A stretch of 64,000 nt of DNA from Symbiodinium natans (taxonomy: Eukaryota; Sar; Dinophyceae; Suessiales; Symbiodiniaceae): positions 121,001 through 185,000 of the forward strand of contig CAJNDS010001324.1 of NCBI GenBank assembly GCA_905221605.1, read 5' to 3'. Below are positions 56,370 to 64,000 of the stretch, piece by piece. How positions within the stretch are numbered: position 1 is the first letter of the stretch; each line of letters opens with the position of its first letter. The notes below the pieces were generated by a model that saw only the letters and a list, made by a program, of their open reading frames with translations, was not told the DNA's origin and did no database searches. Position numbers and translations under genes: made by a program.

Positions 56370-57400
56370 GTAGACTGGCAGCTACTGTACAGATTCAAGG
56401 GGCGATGGATTCAAGTTAGGCCCATGACTAGAAGGCTCGGCAGCAGGGCTGAATCAGAAGACCCATTCTGAGATCCAGGCCTCTCGTCCCCAAAGCACAG
56501 CGCTGGAAATCTCTGGAAGCTACGAGCAAGCTTGAGCCAATCTTGCGTGGCCATTGTCAGGGCTTGCAGCGGCAGGCTTCATGCTCAGACTCAGCCGCAC
56601 TCAAACCTCCCCATCATGTTCAGGCTCAACTTCTTGCCAAGCCGGGATGCTTCAGAAAAACACGGTCTATAGAGTCCTCGATTTTTCCATGCGCAAGCCG
56701 TCGACTGCACGGAGCATCATTTCGGAAAGCTATCTCAGTGGCACAGACTCTCGGGCAAAAAAGACCTCCGATGCTTCCAGAAACCTCGACATCGTGGCAT
56801 CGCCATGTTTTGCTTAGGGTGAGCACCTGCAGCTGTCAACATGTGCCTCCAGAAACGGCGAAATCAAAATGTCTCTGAAGCCGCTGCTGGCTTTCGCCAG
56901 CTCACCTTCCATCCACGTGCGAATCAAGACTCAGGCACCAACCACCTCAATCATGTTTTTTTGTAGCAAGGTGGCTTGCACCAAGCCAGTCTTTGATGGG
57001 AATGTGGGCAGTGTGACCCACGGAGCTCAGACTTGTCGTGTGCCCTAAACCCTAAACCCTAAACCCAGAAATCTCTACTGGCTCCCTTCACAGCACATGT
57101 CGGCACTGATTGATGCCATCATGATGTCCGCAGCAACTACCGGTCTGGTCCCTGCCTTTTCAAGCCCCAGCAGGCCAACCCTATACTGCCTATGCCAAGC
57201 CTCCAAGAAACCCGTCCCTATCGCAGACTCATGAGCCATGAGTGTGGACAGCATTCCAGCTCTCCGGCAACCTCCATGTCTCCGTGTGTTGCTGTGTGTT
57301 GCTGTGCCACGCGACCTTACGCCCGTTTTGCACTGCCTATCTCAGGCTCTGCAGAGATGGCTCAAGTTTAATGGCCGCCCAAGCCCTGACCCTGCACCCC
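56370..57400. other. Spacer with no supported gene
   Basis: Only short frames with no recognisable domain or convincing composition. It contains three CCCTAAA units at 57043-57066. Confidence 0.5.
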
Positions 57401-57407
57401 CTCACCC

Positions 57408-57562
57408 CCTCACACCCCCTTCACACGCCCTCACACCCCCTCACACCCCCTCACACCCCCTCACACCCCCTCCTCACACCCCCTAAGCTCACACCCCTCA
57501 CACCCCCTCACACCCCCTCACACCCCTCACACCCCTCACACCCCTCGCACCCCTCGCTCACA

Positions 57563-57651
<89 letters not shown>

Positions 57652-57674
57652 CCTAACCCTCACCCTCACCCTCA

Positions 57675-57726
<52 letters not shown>
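57408..57726. repeat. CACACCCCCT and CACCCT/CACTCT satellite
   Basis: (CACACCCCCT)n at about 57408-57545, then (CACCCT)n and (CACTCT)n hexamer blocks at 57565-57726. The array ends exactly where the inverted gene fragment begins, which suggests a breakpoint. Confidence 0.95.
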
Positions 57727-57727
<1 letters not shown>

Positions 57728-58584
57728 GTGACCCTCGCTGCTTTCGATACCAGCGTGTTCACACACTGTTCTCTGGGTTCTTTCATCAATAACTGGTCTC
57801 TAGATTGTGCTTGCACTGGGCAATCGTTTTGGGGAACATGGTGCTGGTGCTTGTGCAGTTCGTCATGGCAAAGGCTACTAAGACCACTAAGACCCACCTC
57901 ACAGGCATACTGATGGAAAGCACCTCCTTCCTGATCATGCTCCTGATTACTGCTCGATTCAGGCTAGACCTGATCTTCGTCAAGGGCCACTCCGGGTCCT
58001 TGCGCCGTGCGGTGCAAGACTTCCCGACCTTCACCGAGCACCTCCACGCCAGCATCCCGGAAGGAGGTCTGGCAACGGTTCCACTCCCACGTGCTCGAGA
58101 AGAGGAGCAGGATATGGCAGAGCTTGCCCTGAAGATGGTGGCGCTCACTGAGCAGAAAGAAGGCAATGGCACCACCCCAGGTACCGAAAGGGACGGAGCA
58201 TTTGGACGTTGACATTGCAGACATGGCCGATGACAGTGGCAGTCAGACTCCGGGAACTCCGATTCAAGGACGATAGAATGCTCCTTCGTGCTGATGGGGT
58301 TGTTGGCGTTCGCAGACTTGATGAAGGCAAACCGTTGGGAGTTTGTGAACAACTGGGAAATTCTTCTCTACGCGCTATCGCTGGAAGTCCTAATCCTGCT
58401 GCAGGCCGGGAACACGGTCTCCGTCGCAGTCCTGACGAGCGCTACGGTTTTCGTGGCCGTGGCTCCGGTTCTCCTCTACCTTTTCGCATTTGCCATCCGC
58501 CGTTCCAACGTGGAGGCGACGCAGAGCAAGCCCAAGTCACAGGCGTTGGAGGGCATCGTCCACAAATGCTTTGCCAAGGATTTT
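57727..58584 (+). pseudogene. Inverted, internally deleted fragment of the array gene
   Basis: Plus-strand sequence encodes pieces of the array gene's membrane domain in the opposite orientation: [17 protein letters not shown], then ...KTHLTGILMESTSFLIM..., a jump from DLIFV to KGHSGSLRRAV (losing the intron and about 65 flanking codons), then ...MALTEQKEGNG-like sequence, another deletion, and the last membrane helices to SQALEGIVHKCFAK. Small indels change frame several times. GIVHKCF is shared with copy A rather than B-E. It is bounded on the left by satellite sequence. Confidence 0.88.
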
Positions 58585-58589
58585 TTTCT

Positions 58590-58980
58590 TAAAGCGGACG
58601 CCTCTTTACTACATCAGTAGCACAGTAGGCCGTTCTTGTGGGTCTCGCAACTAGGTGTGAAACATATCGCCGTGAGAAGCAACAAGAACAAGAAAGACGA
58701 ACAACACCAAGAAACAACAACAAACAAGACAAGAACCAACCAAAACCAAGAAAGAACGGCGGGACTACTAATAAGACCCCACGTGCTCAGTACCCAAGCT
58801 CGTTAATGTAGTCCCTGTTCGGAGCCAATGCAGCACCAAGTCGAGTGGGGGAATCGCAAAATGCGATTGTGTGCTAGAAGTCAAAATCACCATCACGTTA
58901 TCATCTGAGTAAGTTGAGCACCAGTAGATGGGCTGTCAGCATGCTCGCAGTAGTCTTGGCAGACATTCGGCTATTCAAGA
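58590..58980. other. A-rich spacer without a supported gene
   Basis: An AAGAAC/AACAAC-rich tract at about 58680-58760 and otherwise non-repetitive sequence; no coding signal seen. Confidence 0.5.
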
Positions 58981-59455
58981 TGCCAAAGCGGTCGATGTCC
59001 GACTGTTTGTGTTAACCAAGACCGAAAGTAAATCACCAGTGCCGACCCCTCCCGTCGGGAGGGTAAGCCAGTTTGCCCCACAGTGATCAGCCAGTGGGGT
59101 CTTCTGTATAGGCCTCAGCCCACTGCACAGTGCAGCGTAGAGGCACACGGTGTTCGCCGTGCCGAATCTTCTTACCCCATGGTGATCAGCCAGTGGGGTT
59201 ATCCGCGAGTAGCCAACGCTACCGCAGCGGTCGATGTTCGACTATGGTCATAACCGAAACATGCGGTAAACAACCAGTGCCGACCCTCACGCAGGGGGGG
59301 TAGGCCTGTTTGCCCCATGGTGATCAGCCAGTGGGGTCTTAAGGGGACACCGCCCCCTGCACAGGCAACGTAGAGGCGCACGGTGTTCGCCGTACCGAAG
59401 GTTCTTACCCCATGGTGATCAGCCAGTGGGGCTATCCCAGAGTAGCCAAGGGCTA
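58980..59455. repeat. Dimer of a ~237-bp repeat with four 24-bp dyads
   Basis: GCGGTCGATGT recurs at 58988 and 59227, and the following sequence is repeated. Each unit holds two copies of the imperfect dyad CCCC-ATGGTGATCAGCCAG-TGGGG-type element: 59076-59099, 59175-59198, 59313-59336 and 59408-59431. The dyads have alternating spacing (99, 138 and 95 bp). Function unknown; the dyads could form hairpins in RNA. Confidence 0.85.
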
Positions 59456-59599
59456 CCAATTCCATCACTCTTGACAGGTTCTGTCCCCCCAACAAGGCAT
59501 GGTGCCTTAGGAGGGAGCACTGACGACACTCGGGCCACGTTTGTGTTGGCAGAGTGCCAGCGCCTTAAGGGCTGCATTATTTGCTCGTACTGAATTGCT

Positions 59600-59760
59600 C
59601 CCTCATCCTTATGCCTGTAGGGACAACACGTCACCGCTTTGAGAGCAGAGGGCTCTAGCTCTGTGGGATTCCGATGACTGTACATCTTGCACCAAAAACT
59701 AGTAAGCTTGGATCTGTAGGGAGCCTCGAGTAGGCAAGCCTCGCTGGCGGCCCGTTGCAC
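59600..59760 (-). pseudogene. Degenerate copy of a coding motif also found at 61.2 kb
   Basis: The minus strand encodes FWCKMYSHRNPTELEPSALK and a following CPYRHKDEG segment, which match WYKMYCHRNPTVPEPSALK and FPYWRKTDG at about 61190-61300. The shared HRNPT...EPSALK signature shows these are two copies of one gene segment, here without the longer upstream region. No known family recognised. Confidence 0.5.
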
Positions 59761-60029
59761 CGTAGCCCAGCACCTGGTGCCAGAGCAAAGGGCGTTGGCC
59801 GGATGCCATCAGACGCGGAGGAGTTGCCAGATTGTGAGGTATTGTTTGCTGCATGCCGCCGCGGAGGGCTCCGTGGCACTTGGCATATCTAGAAAACCCT
59901 CGATTGGGAGGCCACCCTATTTGGTTCCATCTTGGCGCGCAGTGTGCAACCACTTTTAAGTATCCCGCCGTCGCCCTTGTGGCCCCAACGGAAATGGAAG
60001 ACTAGCGTTGAGAGCACAAACATTGGTTA

Positions 60030-60777
60030 TTAGTCCCATGCCGCCGGGGTATTCGCATCGCCTGGCCTACTAGGCCCTCCTTTCGCCGCTGGCGGTGCTT
60101 GCGGTGGTATCATAACCTGATGTGGCACACTGCCTTGCGGGTAAGCATCGAGGGACATCCAGGTAACGTTGGTATTGGGATCCCAGACCACTGTGTAGAT
60201 CCCTTGCTGCAGCACCGCACTGGCAGTTTTAACCGGAGTGGGTGGCGGCGGCCCTCCCGCTGCCAGCGGGGGTCTACCTCCCCCCCCCATACATGGCGGG
60301 TTGGCCGTGTCGGTGGTGGGGTCCGGCTGGTTTTCCCGGGATCGCGCCCAGAGACTTTGGCAGCATCGGTGGCACGCTCACTGTCGTCTCCGTACCGGGC
60401 TTGGCTTTCGCCACGGTGCCCGAGTCGCTTGCCTTGGCAACGCTTCCACGAGCTTCCGCTGAGGAGGGTCTCTCTACCACAGGGGATCGGGTTCTTGTTC
60501 GAGATCTTCTCGGTGTAGGGGTGTCCATGATCTCCCGTTCCGGCAGCATCGTCATCGTCCTCATCGCTCGGCTCGTGGGGCTCATCCAGGCTGCGCTCTT
60601 CCTCCTCCGCCACGGCGGGGGTCCGCCTTGTTTCCAAGAGAGGCAGGGGCCGCACGGTGCACGGCAGTTGTGCTCCTTTGAACCAAAGCTTCGTGGCGGC
60701 GTGAAGTGATCAGTTGGTTGCAGGATTGCATAGGGATAAACAACAAGCTCGAAGCCACAATTTGAGTTGACATGCAA
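60030..60777 (-). CDS. C-terminal part of an unknown Pro-rich protein, frameshifted at a C-run
   Basis: One minus frame (60777 to about 60290) is Lys/Arg/Ser/Pro-rich, with ...VSVPPMLPKSLGAIPGKPAG... and ends near HGQPAMYGGG. A second frame continues with RPPLAAGGPPPPTPVKTASA, then TYVVWDPN-like sequence, to a stop at 60030. The two join at a nine-C run (about 60282-60290), so a one-base length change there accounts for the break, either a mutation or a homopolymer error. No known domain. Confidence 0.4.
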
Positions 60778-61189
60778 CTACGCAGCCGTGGTTTGGGTTT
60801 TTTGTTTTTTTCCTGGTTTGAGAAAGCCTCCATTGTGTGAAATCCGTGCGTGTGAACCACGGCCGCCCTGGGTAATGTGCCAGGCGCTTTAGGTTCAGCA
60901 GATGCCCCAGGCCAGCTCACTGCCAAGGGGCCATCCCAGCCGTCTTTATGACGCCACCCTTGTTTAGAAGACACTGCTTCTTGGTGCGACACATGACTTG
61001 CAGACCAATATTTGACTCCACTCGGCAGTTGCTTGTGTCCCGGCTCCCGGCTGCTCCAATAGTTCTTCCTCCTCCGCCCCCCATGGGGACACCCTTGGGT
61101 ATTGGCACGCTAGCCAGTTGCGCCACCTTGGTTTTGGCAGCACCCCACGGCGCTTGGCAGCCTTTTTGATTTGCCAGGATTGGACCTCT

Positions 61190-62718
61190 CCATCGGTTTT
61201 GCGCCAATAGGGAAAGGACGAGACCCCTTTGAGTGCAGAGGGCTCAGGCACTGTGGGATTCCGATGGCAATACATTTTGTACCAGGGGCTGTTGAGTTGT
61301 AGGGTGCTTGGGGCGCGCAAGGCCTTTGAGGGCAGCCCAGTGTGCAGTAGCAGCATCATACCACTCCAGGCGGGCGCGATTGGGCCCGCGCACGGTTGGT
61401 GACGCAATCAGCTTGTTCCAGTGGGCATCTGCCATAGCCGGGAGCCGAAAGGGGATGCATACATCCACTTCCCGCAGGCCGCCAAGTTCGTCAAGTGTAG
61501 CTCCGAAAAACGCCAATTTTGCACTTGCAGTTCCACCTCTTCCGCCTCAGAGCAAGCAGAGGCAGGAGCCGATGGCGAGGCTTCATCAGCGTCAGAGGAA
61601 CTGCTGTGCGCAACTAGCAGAGCCTTTTCAGGTGCAACCACAGAGGGCTCCGTGACATATGGCACTAAAAGAAGCCCTTCCAACGGGAGGACCCTACGGA
61701 AGGAAACAACCACTCTAGGTTGTAAATGGACCAGAAGTGGAGTTTGGCTGGCCACCGAAGCTGCGAGGGCCTGCCGTATGGCCTCCAGGAAGTGCCCAGG
61801 AGGTGCGTTCGGCTGGAACACGGAATATTGACGCTGCCCCAGCGCATGCGATCCCTCCAAGTTGACTCTAACGAAAGCATTGATGGTGGGCGTTTGCTCC
61901 TTTCGAGCAGCTTCGACACTAGCTCGCCGGGCAGAAGCTACCCACGCGCACAAGCGTGACTCGTCCACTAGCCCTTGTATCACGGGCCAATAATGCCACG
62001 ATGGCCACCGGGGGCACGTTGACCTGAAGATCAGCGTCTCAGGAAGCCCTAACACAATGGGCAGACCAGCTGCGCGCCCAGGGGGCCCCTTTTGGTGAGC
62101 TTCGAACGCCAACAAAAGGGCCCCCATCCAGTCGCTGTAACATAGCATCGCAGGGAACCGCGCATTACCAACGCTTGGGATATCTGCCACAGCAAAGAAC
62201 AGATCAGCCATGTACTGTGCAGTGGTAAGGAAGCCGTAACCTACGATAGATTCCGTGAGGGAAGTCCGATCGAGCTGTGGGGCATTGCTGCCTAGCATCG
62301 TTTCCAAATCCAGGTATTGCAGCGCCCCAGAGAGCTTAAGGCAAATCGGTATGATCGGGTCATAGATTTGCAGGTAGGCTGCAGGGAAAGTTTCCGGCAG
62401 ATGAAGGAGCTTGTCAGCGACTTCCAAGAAAGAATTTGGATCAGCTAACCTGCTTGGCAGGCTTTGTAACAGCTCCTCATAGGTACGGTAGGCGCGGAGC
62501 TGCAGCTCATGCGTGGTCAGCTGGGTTGAATCGCGGGGGTTCCTGTATCCCTTTTCTAGGGCCTGCCATAAAAGCCCACTTACGGACTGGTCGTCTCCCT
62601 GTTCAAGCCGCCCTTCCTGCCTGGCCGGCTCGCCCTGAGCTTGACATTGCGGCCCATGGGAAACCGCGCAGGGCTTCGCTTTGGGTGGCTCCGGCGGTCC
62701 CGCATTGTCCAGTACCAC
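61190..62718 (-). CDS. Unknown protein, long ORF with downstream frameshifts
   Basis: The frame 62718-61408 (436 codons, no certain start) begins Pro-rich and continues as an alpha-helical, Leu-rich globular-looking protein (...YDPIIPICLKLSG..., ...FPAMLCYSDWMGALLLAFEA..., ...WPSWHYWPVIQGLVDESR...), with an acidic Ser-rich stretch. Near 61510 the homologous-looking continuation (LDELGGLREVDVCIPFRLPA...VRGPNRARLEWYDAA) is in another frame, and the HRNPT motif segment near 61250 is in the third. So either introns are present or the gene is decaying. The duplicated motif at 59.7 kb and the frame breaks suggest a retroelement or a multicopy gene. Not identified. Confidence 0.45.
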
Positions 62719-63973
62719 TGGACTTGTCTCCTTTTTGGAGGAGGGGGAGGTGCAGGGGGCTGGGCACGTGGCGAGCTCCTGGGGCCTATGGGCAGGCTGG
62801 CGGTTACGCCAGCCTCCGGATTCGGCGTCGGCACAGGGGAGTTGCCTGCTTCCCTTACCTGCACTTCAGCACGCGGCTTCACACAAGGCGGCCTCGAAGC
62901 CTCGCGCCCTTCGCCGGGTTTCTTCCGACCTGGGGTTGGGGGGAACACGTACTCCCGCCGGGGGTCTCGAACAAGCGTACCGGGAGACGGGTCCTGAAGT
63001 CCGTGCCCTGCAGCATGGATTGTCACGCTGGGGGCCAGTGCTGCGTCCCCCAGCACTGGTCGGGGCCATGGTTGGCTTCCGCCACTGTGGGTGTGACGCA
63101 CGGCGATCGTGTCGCCTCCCTTTAGGGGGCGGCGGTGGGTTGACAGCAGCCGCCACCGAACCACGCGCCTTGGGAGCAGACATGTGCCCGGGCGCTCCCC
63201 ATCTCCCGGCCTTGGTTGGATTAGAGCGGGGCGTGCAGTCGCGCAAGCCGTGAACCGGCTGCTGAGAGCTGACCTCCTTGGGTTGGCATGCCGCCGCGGA
63301 ACTTTGGACTCCCGCGGGCACAGGGCTGTTGCCCGAGAGTCAGCATCGATAGCAGTTTCCAGCGTGGCTTCACTTGTTCGCACTGGAACGAGGCGTAGGC
63401 CTTGCAAGGCTTGGTCAATGCCAGCCTTGTGTTCAAAGGGTGCGTCGACCCTCGGCGCCGGTCCTCGCTTCGACGGTGCCAGCAATTTGGCATCACCCAG
63501 GAGGTGTGTGAGGCACTTGGCCGCCCATCGCTTTCTTTTGCTGCTTGATAGGCCACACAATAGACTGCGCTAGGAAGAGGATCCAGGGTGAGTCCTTGCG
63601 CTTGTAAGTCCGGCACGGTGCCCCAATAAGACTTAGAGCAAAAGTAGGGGGTACGCCCTTGGCTCTCATTTTTAAGATCTCGGTACAGAATGTCATGTCC
63701 GTCTTTCCAAGAGGCTTTTAGCACCCAGGCAGTGGCCAGTGTGGGCTTGGCAAACAGGTTGATCCCGACTTTGCGATCCTGGGGTAAAAGGATGTCAGCA
63801 ACCCTCTGCTCCCGAAAGGCCTGTTTGTGCGGGGCTCCAGGGCCGTCTATGCTCCACAAGCTGGCTTGCGCGCGCAGATATTCCTCGCCGCTAATCAAAC
63901 CTGCCGACGAGCAAGCCGCCATCTGAAAACACGCACCAACTCCATCCGGATAGGGTGGTGTGAGAAAGATCAA
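62719..63973 (-). CDS. Upstream part of the same unknown gene, frames broken
   Basis: Protein-like segments lie in different minus frames: 63973 to about 63500 (...SLWSIDGPGAPHKQAFREQR..., ...LATAWVLKASWKDGHDILYR...), about 63560-63250 (...DALFEHK/GIDQALQGLRLVPV... style) and a Pro/Arg-rich linker at about 63300-62719. Composition is consistent with a gag-like or scaffold protein, but there is no zinc knuckle, protease or polymerase motif. It runs off the window's right edge. Confidence 0.35.
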
Positions 63974-64000
63974 TGGTCCCAGTCCACGTGTGAAGGATGA

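Noticed and set aside
57242-57726. Ser/Thr/Leu/Pro-rich frames
   Set aside because: They are produced by the CACCCT/CACTCT satellite.
1-64000. tRNA, rRNA or spliced-leader RNA genes
   Set aside because: I saw no cloverleaf, rRNA core or spliced-leader sequence by eye; a covariance-model scan would be needed to exclude small RNA genes.

Overview
The window looks like nuclear DNA of a dinoflagellate. The sequence evidence is: spliced eukaryotic genes whose introns mostly begin with GC (also GT and GA) and end in AG before a G; many blocks of the plant/dinoflagellate telomere-type heptamer TTTAGGG inside introns and spacers; a unidirectional tandem gene array with spacers under 1 kb; and an endonuclease/reverse-transcriptase LINE. 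A Suessiales/Symbiodiniaceae-like source is an inference from style only.

Layout. (1) About 0.2-7.6 kb, minus strand: a multi-exon gene for a large P-loop GTPase followed by a long helical region; its G1, G2 and G3 motifs lie on successive small exons. (2) 8,944-13,307, minus strand: a RER1 gene that can be assembled into 10 exons and 212 codons, with TTTAGGG arrays, purine and C-rich tracts and a small hairpin transposon in its introns. (3) 13.4-19.5 kb: AT microsatellites, TTTAGGG/TTAGGGC arrays, foldback elements, scattered exon-like pieces and one 149-codon minus-strand ORF. (4) 19.5-56.3 kb: a minus-strand tandem array with a period of about 6.24 kb. It holds five near-complete copies (named A-E here by rising coordinate) and a truncated stub of a large secretory-pathway membrane protein: an N-terminal domain, 28 repeats of a 31-residue double-cysteine module, a GCC2/GCC3-like Cys-rich region and about nine membrane segments. 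Copies B and D are open throughout, A is frameshifted, C is split by the LINE, and E has a different N-terminal module made of RCC1-like repeats. (5) 57.7-58.6 kb: an inverted, internally deleted fragment of the same gene. (6) 59-64 kb: a dimer of about 237 bp carrying four copies of a 24-bp dyad, then frameshifted minus-strand coding sequence of unknown family with an internally duplicated motif.

How it fits together. RER1 is housekeeping (retrieval of membrane proteins from Golgi to ER). The array encodes what looks like a family of cell-surface multipass proteins being diversified by tandem duplication, exchange of copies, N-terminal module swapping and transposon damage. Copies A/C and B/D share diagnostic variants, so part of the array probably grew by duplicating a two-gene block of about 12.5 kb.
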